From positions 3,596,001 to 3,660,000 of the forward strand of contig NZ_AP022613.1 in assembly GCF_010730195.1 (NCBI RefSeq): 64,000 nucleotides of DNA, given 5' to 3'. Position 1 is the stretch's first letter. Each line of letters opens with the position of its first letter. The stretch comes from Mycobacterium conspicuum. Lineage in GTDB: Bacteria > Actinomycetota > Actinomycetes > Mycobacteriales > Mycobacteriaceae. Below the pieces are notes generated by a model that did not search any database, had not been told where the DNA came from, and saw only the letters and a list, made by a program, of their open reading frames with translations. Below, piece after piece: positions 41,150 through 50,772 of the stretch. Made by a program: the position numbers and the translations under genes.

Positions 41150-42517
41150 TCAGCACTCCAGCAGCTCTTTGAGCGCGTCGGAGAACGCGTCCGCGATGCC
41201 CCAAAGGTCGGGTAGCAGATCGGGGCAGGCGATGATGCCGATGCCCAGCTGTCCGTTGTAGGACATCACCGTGATGTTGAGCCCCGCGCCGCCGAGCAGC
41301 GGGCCGAGCGGATACATCGACTCCATCCGGCAGCCCAGGAAATACAGCTCACCCTGCGGGCCCGGCACATTCGACAGGATCAGGTTGAACACCGGGCTGA
41401 GGCTCACCGGAATGCGCGGCAGGATTCGCATCGCCGCGCCAAACACCGTCGGGCCGCCGAATTCGGTCCAGTCGTGCAGCAGGGTGGGGCCCATGGCGGC
41501 GGTGTGGTCCTTGGCGGCGGTGTTGCCGGCCGCGATGGCGCGGATGCGCTCGGCGGGATCGCCGATGTGGGTTGCCAACCGGCAGAACATCCAGGTGGTC
41601 TGGTTGCGGCCGGGGCGGTCGCTCTTCGCGTGCACCGACACCGGGACGGTGGCCACCAGCGGGGCCTCGGGCAGCTCGTCGCGCTCGAGCAGGAACCGCC
41701 GCAGCACCCCTGCGCACAACGCCACCACCACGTCGTTGACCGTCACGCCGAACCGGTCCTTCACCCTCTTTACGTCGCGCATGTCGAGTTGGGTAAAGGC
41801 GATGTTGCGGTGCTTGCTCAAGGCGCCGTTGAACGACGTCGGCGGCGCCGAGAACGGCGCGGCCATCGTTCGGCCGTCGCGGGCGCGCAGCAGCGTTTGC
41901 GCCAGCGTCACCATCGTCGCCGGCAACACCGTCGCCAATCGCAGCGGCCGTTTCGCAAAGCCCATCAGCCCGCTCGCCGCGATCTGCAGCGGGTGGCCGC
42001 CGCCCGCCCCGGCCACGGCCTGCGGTGCCGGCGCGTCGGCCTGCGGGCTGCACAACTGGGCGAGGAGGTTCGCCCCGGCCACGCCGTCGACCACGGCGTG
42101 GTGCACCTTGAGCATCACGGTCACCGCATCCGCGCGGGCCCCGCCCTCGATCACCCACATCTCCCACAGCGGGCGGTCGCGGTCCAGCGGCAGCCCGGCG
42201 ATGTAGCCACAGATCTCGGCCAGCTCGCGCCGCCCGCCCGGCGACGGCACACCGATGCGGCGCAGATGGTGCCGCAGCTGAAAATTCTCGTCGTCGACCC
42301 ACACCGGATGATCCAGGTTCAACTGGTTGTCGGCCAGCTTCATCCGAAATTCGCGCACCGCGCTCACGCGGTTGACCACTTCGCCGCGAAACCGGCTGTA
42401 CGAGTAGCCCCCCGGCATCGTCGAGGTGTCCAACTCGAGAACGCAGCACACATTCAGCGGCTGTGTTGGAGTCTCTAGATAGAGAAAGAACGCGTCGAGC
42501 CCACTTAACCGCTCCAT
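41150..42517 (-). CDS. WS/DGAT-type acyltransferase
   Basis: 455 residues from the ATG at 42517 (MERLSGLDAFFLYLET). The condensing motif HHAVVDG is at 139-145, and the C-terminal NVPGPQGELYFLGCRMESMYPLGPL is typical of the family. It should esterify diacylglycerol or fatty alcohol with acyl-CoA to make storage lipid. It faces the acyl-CoA ligase at 39644, which could supply its acyl-CoA, but they are convergent and not one transcript. Confidence 0.88.
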   Translation of the reverse strand: MERLSGLDAFFLYLETPTQPLNVCCVLELDTSTMPGGYSYSRFRGEVVNRVSAVREFRMKLADNQLNLDHPVWVDDENFQLRHHLRRIGVPSPGGRRELAEICGYIAGLPLDRDRPLWEMWVIEGGARADAVTVMLKVHHAVVDGVAGANLLAQLCSPQADAPAPQAVAGAGGGHPLQIAASGLMGFAKRPLRLATVLPATMVTLAQTLLRARDGRTMAAPFSAPPTSFNGALSKHRNIAFTQLDMRDVKRVKDRFGVTVNDVVVALCAGVLRRFLLERDELPEAPLVATVPVSVHAKSDRPGRNQTTWMFCRLATHIGDPAERIRAIAAGNTAAKDHTAAMGPTLLHDWTEFGGPTVFGAAMRILPRIPVSLSPVFNLILSNVPGPQGELYFLGCRMESMYPLGPLLGGAGLNITVMSYNGQLGIGIIACPDLLPDLWGIADAFSDALKELLEC

Positions 42518-42676
42518 AGCCGCCTGCTTGACTAGTTGCTTGAAGAACCTGGCCCGGGCCCCCACCACACCGTAAGCACCAAGGTTTCGCACGCGTACCC
42601 GCGCAGCGGGCGGGCTAAACCATATTGGCGAAAGTCACCGCGCGTTGGTCGCCGCGGATCGCTAACATCGGAGATC

Positions 42677-43408
42677 GTGAGCGCCTTATCGAGCCGTCGA
42701 ATCCCCTCCCTCACCGCCGCGGCGCTGTCCGCGGCAGTGCTGTTGACCGCCCCCGTCGTGATCCCCGCCGGCCGCCCCGGTGCGGTGGCACCCGCGGCGG
42801 CGTCCTGCTCCGACGCCGAGGTGGTGTTCGCGCGTGGGCGCATGGAATCTCCCGGGCCGGGACAGGTCGGCAACTCGTTCATCAGCGCCGTGCGTTCGAA
42901 GTACGGCAAGTACGTCAGCAGCTACGCGGTGAAATACCCCGCCGACACCGAGATCGACGTGGGCGCCAACGACATGAGCCAGCACGTCCAGAACACGATC
43001 AATAGCTGCCCGAACACCCGCATCGTGCTCGGTGGCTACTCGCTCGGCGCGGCGGTCACCGACGTCGTGCTTGCCGTCCCCATGCAAGTCTTCAACTTCA
43101 ACAATCCCCTACCGCCGGGCGCCGATCAGCACGTCGCCGCGGTTGCGCTGTTCGGCAACGGAACTCAGTGGGTCGGTCCCATCACGAACTTCAATCCGGC
43201 CTACAACGACAGAACCATCGACCTGTGTCACGGCGCCGACCCCATCTGCAACCCCGCCGACCCGCACACGTGGGAGGCGAACTGGCCGGAACACCAGGCC
43301 GGCGCATACATCTCCTCGGGCATGGTCAACCAGGCAGCGGACTTCGTCGTCGAAAAGCTGCGGGCGGGGCCCAACTCGGGTCCTGGCGCAGTGGTCACTC
43401 AGCCGTAA
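42677..43408 (+). CDS. cut2: secreted cutinase-like esterase
   Basis: 243 residues from the GTG at 42677. There is an N-terminal signal peptide (IPSLTAAALSAAVLLTAPVVIPAG, with further Ala-rich sequence before SCSDAEVV). It is a cutinase fold: oxyanion region FARGRMESPGPGQVGN, nucleophile GGYSLGAAV, and HGADPICN plus EHQAGAY carrying the Asp and His. Cys pairs form the family's disulfides. From memory it matches Rv2301 (Cut2). It hydrolyses ester lipids outside the cell. Its 3' end overlaps the convergent phosphatase by 14 bases. Confidence 0.9.
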   Translation: MSALSSRRIPSLTAAALSAAVLLTAPVVIPAGRPGAVAPAAASCSDAEVVFARGRMESPGPGQVGNSFISAVRSKYGKYVSSYAVKYPADTEIDVGANDMSQHVQNTINSCPNTRIVLGGYSLGAAVTDVVLAVPMQVFNFNNPLPPGADQHVAAVALFGNGTQWVGPITNFNPAYNDRTIDLCHGADPICNPADPHTWEANWPEHQAGAYISSGMVNQAADFVVEKLRAGPNSGPGAVVTQP

Positions 43409-44126
43409 CGGCGAGTACCGCTACCGCTAGCTCGGGCCGGCATACCAGTACGTCCGGCAGCTTCGGGTCGGGTTGGTTGTAGGCCAACGCCGACCCGTCG
43501 ATACGCGAGGTGTGCAAACCGGCCGCCCGGGCGACCGCCACCGGCGCGGCCGAATCCCATTCAAACTGGCCTCCGGCGTGCACGTAGACATCGGACAGGC
43601 CTTGCACGACCGAGGCCACTTTGGCTCCGGCAGAACCCATTTCAACCAGCGTGCCGTCCAGGGCGTCACGAACCGCGAGCGCGATAGCGGGCGGACGGGT
43701 GCGGGAGACCACGATGCGCGGCTTGTCCGGCGCACTGGGCGGAGCGCTGACGTCGGGGGTGGCCAGTGTGATTCCCTGCGCCGGCAACGCCACGGCCCCG
43801 GCGACGAGTTCGCCGTCCTGCCAGAGCGCGACGTGCACGGCCCAGTCGTCGCGCTCCAGCTCGGAGAACTCGCGGGTGCCATCGAGGGGATCGACAATCC
43901 AGACGCGCTGCGAGCGCAATCGCACCGGATCGTCGGCGCCCTCCTCGGACAGCACCGCATCGTCGGGCCGCTCGTCGGCGAGCGCGGCCTTCAGAAAGTC
44001 GTGGGATCGCTTGTCCCCCGCCGCTTTCCGCTCGCTTGCCTCGGCGTCGGCGAATTCCTTGCGGACATCGAGCAGCAAGTGGCCGGCCTCGGTGGCCAAC
44101 CGCGCGGCCAATGCGTGATCATCCAT
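43395..44126 (-). CDS. CysQ-like 3'-phosphoadenosine/inositol monophosphatase-family enzyme
   Basis: 243 residues. The FIG/inositol-phosphatase metal motifs are present: EEGAD (LSEEGADD), VWIVDPLDGTREF and GGQFEWDSAAPVAVARAAG. From memory it resembles Rv2131c (CysQ), which dephosphorylates PAP-type nucleotides and inositol phosphates. It may be a paralog, since the neighbourhood is not that of Rv2131c. It is divergent from the exported-protein gene at 44252 across a 125-base region holding a TTGGGCCCAA palindrome. Confidence 0.8.
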   Translation of the reverse strand: MDDHALAARLATEAGHLLLDVRKEFADAEASERKAAGDKRSHDFLKAALADERPDDAVLSEEGADDPVRLRSQRVWIVDPLDGTREFSELERDDWAVHVALWQDGELVAGAVALPAQGITLATPDVSAPPSAPDKPRIVVSRTRPPAIALAVRDALDGTLVEMGSAGAKVASVVQGLSDVYVHAGGQFEWDSAAPVAVARAAGLHTSRIDGSALAYNQPDPKLPDVLVCRPELAVAVLAVTAE

Positions 44127-44171
44127 TCGGTGGCTCCCGACGCCTTCTGTGAATAGTTGGTCGCTCTGACC

Positions 44172-44188
44172 AAATTGGGCCCAAATTT
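44172..44188. promoter_or_regulatory. AT/GC palindrome in a divergent promoter region
   Basis: TTGGGCCCAA (44175-44184) is perfect. Extended to 44172-44188 (AAATTGGG/CCCAAATTT) it has one mismatch. It lies between the divergent genes at 43395 and 44252 and is a possible regulator site, unproven. Confidence 0.3.
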
Positions 44189-44251
44189 ACCGCGTCGCGG
44201 CGCCGCGTTCCGTTCGGGTCCCGGGTGCGCTCCACGCCATAATCTGTAAAT

Positions 44252-44875
44252 GTGGTGAGCGTGAGGGGCGAAGGCGGTGTCCGGGGTCGGCACCTCCCCC
44301 AACTCGCCCTGGGCGTCGTCCTCGCCGTGCTGCTGATCGGCGCGTTCGCCTTTGTCGGAGTCAGGCACACCCACGGCACGCCGGCTCGGCCCACCGCACA
44401 GCCGTCGTCGTCGACCAGGGCGCCCGCACCGGCGACGAGCTTCGCCATTCCGGGCTGCTACAGCCGATGGGTACAACCCGCTGCCCGCCCGGCGAAACTC
44501 AACATCCTGGGCTGCGCCAGCGTAGCCGTTGCGCTGCAAGACATGTCGTGGAGTTCATGGGGACCGCAGGGCGCCGACGGGACCGGGACCGCCGTTTTCA
44601 AGATGTGCGAACCGAACTGTGCGTTGGGTTCTCAAGTCACCGAGCCGGTCGTCGTGCATGCCTGGAATCCACGGCCGCCGCGAAACGACTCCGGCTGTCC
44701 CATCGGTCTCGACGTTTTTGCCGACATGATCTTGGCCTTCCCCAAGGGGGTGCCCCCGGGAGACGCACAGAAAATGACCACCCGGTACAACGGCATGCCG
44801 GCGGTGCACTACGAGAACTATTCCGCCGACGCCCACGGCGATGCCGAGTTCATCGGCTTCACCTGGTGTTCGTAG
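44252..44875 (+). CDS. membrane-anchored extracytoplasmic protein of unknown function
   Basis: 207 residues from a GTG (a second GTG two codons later is possible). There is one N-terminal membrane segment (LALGVVLAVLLIGAFAFVGV, about 18-37), a Pro/Thr/Ser-rich linker, then an exported domain with six Cys (GCYSRW, LGCASV, MCEPNCALG, SGCPIG, FTWCS), probably disulfide-bonded. I do not recognise the family. It is followed 22 bases later by an alpha/beta hydrolase on the same strand. Confidence 0.65.
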   Translation: MVSVRGEGGVRGRHLPQLALGVVLAVLLIGAFAFVGVRHTHGTPARPTAQPSSSTRAPAPATSFAIPGCYSRWVQPAARPAKLNILGCASVAVALQDMSWSSWGPQGADGTGTAVFKMCEPNCALGSQVTEPVVVHAWNPRPPRNDSGCPIGLDVFADMILAFPKGVPPGDAQKMTTRYNGMPAVHYENYSADAHGDAEFIGFTWCS

Positions 44876-44897
44876 CCCGAGCCAGTACGATCCCAGG

Positions 44898-45773
44898 ATG
44901 CGTGAAGCGCCTGAAACATTCGTGACCTCGGGGCCTGGCGGCGTTCGCATCGTTTCCGACCGCCAGGGCGATCCCGGCGCGCGGGCGGTGGTGTTCCTGC
45001 ACGGCGGCGGTCAGACCCGTCGTTCGTGGGGCCGCGCCGCCGCGGCCGTCGCCGAGCGGGGCTGGCAGGCAGTCACCGTCGACTTCCGCGGCCACGGGGA
45101 ATCGGACTGGTCGGACGAGGGCGACTACCGCGTCGTCAGCTTCGCCGCCGACGTCCAGGAAGTGCTGCGTCAACTGCCGCCGCGCCCGGTGCTGGTGGGC
45201 GCGTCGCTGGGCGGCTTCACCTCGATGCTTCTCGCGGGCGAGATCTCGCCGGGCATCGCCAGCGCAGTGGTCTTGGTGGACATCGTGCCCGACATGGACC
45301 CGTCCGGGGCGAACCGCATCCACAACTTCATGGCCGACCGCATGGCGTCGGGGTTCGAATCCCTCGATGAGGTCGCGGACGCGATCGCGGAGTACAACCC
45401 GCATCGGCCCCGCCCCACCGATCTCGACGGCCTGCGCACCAATCTGCGGCGGCGCGGGGATCGCTGGTATTGGCACTGGGACCCGAAATTCATCAGCGGC
45501 ACTTCACCTCTCCCGCCGATGGAGGTCACCGAAACCGATCGCATGCACGCCGCCGTTGACGCGATTCTGCGCGACGGCGTGCCCATGCTGCTGGTGCGTG
45601 GCCAGGTGAGCGACCTGGTCAGTCAGGACCGGGCGGACGCATTCCTGGCGCGCTTCCCCAAGGTGGAGTTCGTCGATGTGCACGGCGCGGGGCACATGGT
45701 CGCCGGCGACCGCAACGACATCTTTGCCACGGCCGTCCTGGACTTTCTCAGTCGGCACGCCACTGGCAAATAA
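44898..45773 (+). CDS. alpha/beta hydrolase
   Basis: 291 residues from the ATG at 44898; the earlier frame start overlaps the previous gene. Oxyanion FLHGGGQTRRSWG, VDFRGHGESDW, nucleophile GASLGGF (Ser of GxSxG), acid in RGQVSDLVS and base His in HGAGHMVAGD give a complete triad. It belongs to the general esterase/haloperoxidase-like group with no specific substrate. The Ser nucleophile shows that it is not a dehalogenase. Confidence 0.8.
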   Translation: MREAPETFVTSGPGGVRIVSDRQGDPGARAVVFLHGGGQTRRSWGRAAAAVAERGWQAVTVDFRGHGESDWSDEGDYRVVSFAADVQEVLRQLPPRPVLVGASLGGFTSMLLAGEISPGIASAVVLVDIVPDMDPSGANRIHNFMADRMASGFESLDEVADAIAEYNPHRPRPTDLDGLRTNLRRRGDRWYWHWDPKFISGTSPLPPMEVTETDRMHAAVDAILRDGVPMLLVRGQVSDLVSQDRADAFLARFPKVEFVDVHGAGHMVAGDRNDIFATAVLDFLSRHATGK

Positions 45774-45836
45774 GCGTTAAGCAAGCATTGCTGCCAAGTT
45801 CCGGATCGAACCCGGTTGCTGTGGGATCATGCGCGG

Positions 45837-48509
45837 GTGTCCGCTGACGCGGGGAACTTGCCTTCGGGGATTGTGACGTTTCTGTTCACCGACGTCGAAG
45901 GCTCGACCCGGCGCTGGGAGGCGGACCCGCACGGCATGCGAGCGGCCATCGCCGCCCATGACCAGGTACTGCGGCAAGCGATCCAGTCGCACGGCGGTCG
46001 GTTGTTCAAACATACCGGAGATGGGGTGTGCGCAGCGTTCGCCTCGCCGAGGTCCGCGGTTGATGCCGCGGTGGCCGCCCAGCTTGCACTGGAACTGCCG
46101 GTGCGGATGGGTCTGGCGACCGGCGAGGCCGAGTCGCGCGACGGCGACTACTTCGGTACCGCGCTGAATCGCGCTGCACGGGTGATGGCGGCCGGGCATG
46201 GCGGCCAGATCTTGCTGACGGATTCGACGGCCGTCATGGTCAGCGGGGTCGAATTGATGGATCTCGGGCCGCACCGGCTGCGAGATCTACCGACCGCGGT
46301 TGGGGTGTTCCAGGTGCGGGCTCCGGGGCTACGCACCGAGTTTCCCGCGTTGCGCGCACTAGACACGGGCCCGGGAAACCTGCGCCCTCCACTAACCAGC
46401 TTCGTCGGTCGCGAATCCCAAGTGGACAACCTGCAGGCGACGCTCAAAGTCCACCGGCTCGTGACGCTGACCGGGGTGGGCGGCGTAGGTAAAACCCGGC
46501 TAGCGCTGGAGGTCGCCGCACGCCTGATCGACGAATTCCCTGACGGGGCCTGGCTTTTCGAACTGGCGGCGGTTACCGATCCGGCGGCGGTGCCCGACGC
46601 CGTGGCCGCGGCGCTGGGTGTTACCCAGCAAGTGGGCAAGACCGTCACCGAGAGCGTGGCGACTGCGTTGGAAGGCAGGGTGCGGTTGCTAATCTTCGAC
46701 AACTGCGAGCACGTACGCGATGCCGCGGCCGACCTTATCGAGGCCATTCTGACCGGTTCGGCGACCGCACGGATCCTGGCCACCAGCCGCGAGCGCTTGG
46801 AGGTCCCCGACGAGCAGTTGTGGTCGGTGCCTTCGCTGGACGTCGTCGGCGGCATCAACTCTGCGGCCGCGAACCTTTTCGTCGATCGCGCCCAAAGGGT
46901 TTCGTCGGGGTTTTCCGTGACCGAGGCCGGCGATGCGACCGCCATCGCCGAGATCTGCCGACGTCTGGACGGAATCCCCTTGGCCATCGAGCTGGCGGCT
47001 TCACGCATGGCATCGATGACGCCAATTGAGGTGCGTGACCGACTCGATCACCGGTTCCGGCTGCTGGTCGGGTCACGGCGCGGCTTGGGGCGCCATCAAA
47101 CGCTGCGGCACGCCGTGGCGTGGTCCTACGACCACCTCGATGCCGCCGAAAAGCAGCTGCTGGACCGGTGTTCGGTACACGCCGGCGGCTTTGATCTCCA
47201 AAGTGCTTGCGCGGCAGCTGGGCTTGACCACGGCGATGATTTTGAGGTCCTGGACCTACTGGACGCCCTGGTACGCAAGTCGCTGCTCGTCGTCAACCGG
47301 ATTTCGGGGCGCACTCGGTATTCGATGCTCGAGACCATTCGCGAGTTTGCCGAGGAACAACTCGTCGCGCGCGGGGAGGCAACGACGGTCCGGGCCGCAC
47401 ACGCCCACCACTTCGCTCGCAAAATCACCCAAGTCATGGCCGACTGGGACAATCCCAACCAGCGCGAGGCTTACGCGTGGCTCAACGCCGAACTCGCCAA
47501 TCTGCGCACCGCCTTCCGCTGGGCGTCCGACCATGACGACCTCGACACCGCCACCACCATCGCCACGGACGCGTCCTTCCTGGGCTACATGGTCGACAAG
47601 TTTGAGCCCGTGGCCTGGTCCGAAGAGCTTCTCGAGCGCGCCCGGGCGGCCAACCATCCGCACCTCACATTTCTGTATGTGATGGCGTCGCAGTGCTGCA
47701 TGGCCGGACGAATCACAGATGCCGTCCGATACGCCGACATCGCGGTGCGGATGCTCGACAGCTACGATCAGCTGCCGTACGGCGTCGAAGGCTGGCCGTG
47801 CAGTGCTTACACGACCAGCGGGCAACCCGAACGATCGATCGAGTTTTGCCGAGCCCAACTGCGACGTGGCCGTGACACCCACAACTTCACCAGGGTGTGC
47901 CTGATCTTGCCGTTGGCCTTTGGGGTTCCCACTGATGAGGCTGTCGCCCTGACCGACGGCCTCGTTGAGAGGGCGGAAGCCACCAACAATCCTGCTGCGC
48001 TCTGTTTGGCGCTGCTGGCGGATGGCTTCGTGTTCCGTGACGTGGACCCCGCCCGCTCTCTCACGGCACTGCACCAGGGGCTGATGCTCGCGCAAAACAG
48101 CGGTAACCACTTCATTGAGTCCCAGCTAGCCGCCGTCCTGTGCCGCGTCGAGGCCGAACACGGGAACCCGCTAGCTGCCCTCGATTACTTCAGATTGGCC
48201 ATCAACAACCATTACGAGTCGGGCAACACCACGCTGATCAGCACGCCACTGGCCGTGCTGACCGCATTTTTTGATCAACTCGGACGCCGCGAGGCTGCGG
48301 CCACCATCGCCGGTTTCGCGTTCGGTCCAGTCACCATGTCATCGTTCCCTGAACTCAGCAGCACGATCACGCACCTCCGCGACGTTTTGGGCAACGCCGC
48401 TTACGAAACGCTCGCTCAGGCCGGCGCTCAGATGACCACCGCCGCCATGGCGAACTATGCATTCGACCAAATCGACCAAACCCGAATGGAACTCGAACAG
48501 GCCAGATGA
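45837..48509 (+). CDS. class III adenylate cyclase fused to an NB-ARC-type ATPase/TPR module
   Basis: 890 residues from the GTG at 45837. Residues 10-175 are a class III cyclase: metal-binding Asp19 (FLFTDVEGSTRRWE) and Asp62 (FKHTGDGV), purine-selecting Lys58, and the Asn/Arg transition-state pair in ALNRAARVMAAG. Residues about 200-480 are an NB-ARC-like ATPase with Walker A GVGGVGKTRLAL and LLIFDNCEH. The rest is helical repeat. Related M. tuberculosis proteins carry a LuxR helix-turn-helix at the C-terminus; none is visible here. It should make cAMP under control of a nucleotide switch. Confidence 0.85.
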   Translation: MSADAGNLPSGIVTFLFTDVEGSTRRWEADPHGMRAAIAAHDQVLRQAIQSHGGRLFKHTGDGVCAAFASPRSAVDAAVAAQLALELPVRMGLATGEAESRDGDYFGTALNRAARVMAAGHGGQILLTDSTAVMVSGVELMDLGPHRLRDLPTAVGVFQVRAPGLRTEFPALRALDTGPGNLRPPLTSFVGRESQVDNLQATLKVHRLVTLTGVGGVGKTRLALEVAARLIDEFPDGAWLFELAAVTDPAAVPDAVAAALGVTQQVGKTVTESVATALEGRVRLLIFDNCEHVRDAAADLIEAILTGSATARILATSRERLEVPDEQLWSVPSLDVVGGINSAAANLFVDRAQRVSSGFSVTEAGDATAIAEICRRLDGIPLAIELAASRMASMTPIEVRDRLDHRFRLLVGSRRGLGRHQTLRHAVAWSYDHLDAAEKQLLDRCSVHAGGFDLQSACAAAGLDHGDDFEVLDLLDALVRKSLLVVNRISGRTRYSMLETIREFAEEQLVARGEATTVRAAHAHHFARKITQVMADWDNPNQREAYAWLNAELANLRTAFRWASDHDDLDTATTIATDASFLGYMVDKFEPVAWSEELLERARAANHPHLTFLYVMASQCCMAGRITDAVRYADIAVRMLDSYDQLPYGVEGWPCSAYTTSGQPERSIEFCRAQLRRGRDTHNFTRVCLILPLAFGVPTDEAVALTDGLVERAEATNNPAALCLALLADGFVFRDVDPARSLTALHQGLMLAQNSGNHFIESQLAAVLCRVEAEHGNPLAALDYFRLAINNHYESGNTTLISTPLAVLTAFFDQLGRREAAATIAGFAFGPVTMSSFPELSSTITHLRDVLGNAAYETLAQAGAQMTTAAMANYAFDQIDQTRMELEQAR

Positions 48510-48837
48510 ACATTTTCAGACGACTAGGGGTAATCCCATACACCACAGGGACTGGGTAGCGGTCAGCCCGCCGCCGTGACCGTTCGGGTTTGCCCCAGTT
48601 TCATATCGTGGCACCGGCCGAAACGCACGCACTAGGGATTCCGCAACTTCGCGAGCCCCGCGAAAAAATAGCGACTGCCTAGAAATACGGTTGCCGCCAC
48701 CCCTCCTCAGGTGACTGTAGTGACCGAAGTTACTGGTGTGGCAATTCCAAGAATGCTTCAAGGATCCTTACAGCCATCGGCGAAAGCGTGTGGTTATTGG
48801 CCGCGACGCGACCATCTTCACGACAGAGGACACCGAG
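48510..48837. other. non-coding stretch upstream of the three-domain fusion gene
   Basis: 328 bases without a convincing gene. The only structure seen is a 6-base stem TTCGCG/CGCGAA (48648-48653, 48659-48664) followed by A-rich sequence. The promoter of the gene at 48838 is presumably here, but I cannot point to it. Confidence 0.5.
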
Positions 48838-50772
48838 ATGACCAACACCGCCCACCACCCGGCGCCCACGATCCGCGACGCGCTCGCGGGGCTGACCCCG
48901 CTGCTCGACATGCTGGCCGCAGTGGCCCTGCGTGGCGAGGTGCCCGGTCCCGAGTTGCTGGCGCGCGTCGCCCAGGCTGGGCCGGCGCTCGCCGAGGTGG
49001 CACCATCCCCCAATCCCGGGGAGCCGTACTCCCGCTCCATCCTGCGTGCTGACGACGAGGTCGAGATCATGCTCGCTCGCTGGCGTCCGGGACACAGTTG
49101 CGCCCCCCACGACCACGGCGGAGCGGGCGGGTTCGTGATCCCCGTCGAGGGCACCTTCGTGGAGCGCCGGTACGGCTGGAATGGGGAGGAACTCATCGTG
49201 GCCGAACTGGCCAATCGGCCCGAGGGCGTGCCGATTCGCGTGGCGTCCGAGGACATCCATGACATGACCGCCGGCGAGCGTGGACTGACGCTGCACTTCT
49301 ACACCCCGCCGGCGTCGAGCATGCGGGTCTTCGACCTGCAGCGCGCCGAGGTACTGGAGCTGGTGGGTAACTACGGCGCATGGATCCCGGCGGGAGACCA
49401 CCCCCGCGTTCCGTTCGCCCGCGTCGCGCCCAAAACCCTAGCGCGACCGGTGATCTGGGTGGCTCACACCACCCACTACCGCGGCGGTTCGGCCGAGTTC
49501 GCGATCGCGGCGGACACCATGGCCCGCGAGCTGGCCGCGGCGCATCCCGACGCCGACGTGGTCGTCTCGGCCCTGCAACACAAGGCCGACTTCAGCGCCG
49601 CGCTGGCCGGGTTCGCCGACTCCGGCCGACCGCTTCGCGAATTGCACCTGATCAGCCATGCCGGCATGTACGGGCCGATGTTCGGCTCGACGGACTGGCC
49701 CGAGCAGTTCTCCCCGCACGAATGGCGGGAAATGGCAATACCTTTCGCTGTTGACGGGCGAGCGTATTTCCACGCCTGCCGGACGGCCCGCTGGTTTGCG
49801 CCCTTCTTCGCCGAAGTGTTCGGCGTCGTCACCTACGGCAACTACAACTACACCACCGTGTCCGCCCGCAAAGACCGGTTCGCCTGGGCGGGCCGCAATC
49901 CGACGAACCGTAGGAGTCTGTACATGATCGCGGCGCCCGGCAAGAAATCACACGGCCTGTCCGGCAGCGTCCGCAAGTACGTCGGGCGCGCGGCGGAGCC
50001 GATGGTGCAATGCGCTCCCGCGGCCGCGCACACGGAACGCTCTTATGATCGGGTGGCCGAACTCTACGACCGCGCCTACACCGACATCCGCGTCCGCGCC
50101 GACGAGTGGGAGTGGGTCGCCGAGCGGGCCGCGCGCGCCCGCGCCGCTCTCGGACGCCCACTGCGGGTGCTGGAAATCGGTTGCGGCAACGGCGCTTTGC
50201 TGCGCGCGCTGGATGACAACGGCGTCATCGACTTCGGCATCGGGGCGGACAGCTCCGCCGGCATGCTCGACCGGGCCAGGGAACGCAACCGCGACCGCAA
50301 CCGGCTGCGGTTCCTCAAAGTCAACGGGCCGGCGCTGGACATACCGGACAACCACGTCGACGTGGTGATCTCGTTTCTGTCGTTCCGGTACCTGGATTGG
50401 GACCCGGTGATGGCCGAGATCCGCCGCGTGCTCGCCCCGGGCGGACGGCTGTGGGTCGTCGACATGGTCGAACACCCGGTGCGTGTGCGCGAGTTCGGGG
50501 TGCTTGCCCGATCGGCCCTGGCGCACCTGTGGTCACGGCGCAGCCATCCACAGTTCGCCAAAGACCTGGCCGCCTTGACCAGTCACCCGGACTGGCAGGA
50601 GATGTTGCGGCACAACCCAATCCGTGCCGAGCACGAGTACCGCTGGTACTTCGAAAGCCGCTTCCCCGGCGCCGGCCTGAAGACGCTCACCACGACGATG
50701 GCCGCCCGCGTGGTGGCGTTCGACTCCGGGCCCCTGCCCAAGGGCCGCACCGCCCCACTCTCCTACCCGTGA
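48838..50772 (+). CDS. cysteine dioxygenase-like / caspase-like / methyltransferase fusion protein
   Basis: 644 residues from the ATG at 48838. Residues 55-165 are a cysteine dioxygenase cupin: iron ligands His91, His93 (PHDHGG) and His141 (EDIHDM); Tyr64 and Arg66 where cysteine dioxygenases bind the substrate carboxylate; and T-x-H-x-Y (151-155) in place of the Ser-His-Tyr triad. Gly98 replaces the crosslinking Cys. Residues 205-345 look like a caspase/CHAT-type fold with His274 (HLISHAGMYG) and Cys314 (YFHACRTA). Residues 400-560 are a SAM methyltransferase (VLEIGCGNG, 444-452). The stop overlaps the racemase start. I know of no described protein with this order; combined function unknown. 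Confidence 0.75.
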   Translation: MTNTAHHPAPTIRDALAGLTPLLDMLAAVALRGEVPGPELLARVAQAGPALAEVAPSPNPGEPYSRSILRADDEVEIMLARWRPGHSCAPHDHGGAGGFVIPVEGTFVERRYGWNGEELIVAELANRPEGVPIRVASEDIHDMTAGERGLTLHFYTPPASSMRVFDLQRAEVLELVGNYGAWIPAGDHPRVPFARVAPKTLARPVIWVAHTTHYRGGSAEFAIAADTMARELAAAHPDADVVVSALQHKADFSAALAGFADSGRPLRELHLISHAGMYGPMFGSTDWPEQFSPHEWREMAIPFAVDGRAYFHACRTARWFAPFFAEVFGVVTYGNYNYTTVSARKDRFAWAGRNPTNRRSLYMIAAPGKKSHGLSGSVRKYVGRAAEPMVQCAPAAAHTERSYDRVAELYDRAYTDIRVRADEWEWVAERAARARAALGRPLRVLEIGCGNGALLRALDDNGVIDFGIGADSSAGMLDRARERNRDRNRLRFLKVNGPALDIPDNHVDVVISFLSFRYLDWDPVMAEIRRVLAPGGRLWVVDMVEHPVRVREFGVLARSALAHLWSRRSHPQFAKDLAALTSHPDWQEMLRHNPIRAEHEYRWYFESRFPGAGLKTLTTTMAARVVAFDSGPLPKGRTAPLSYP

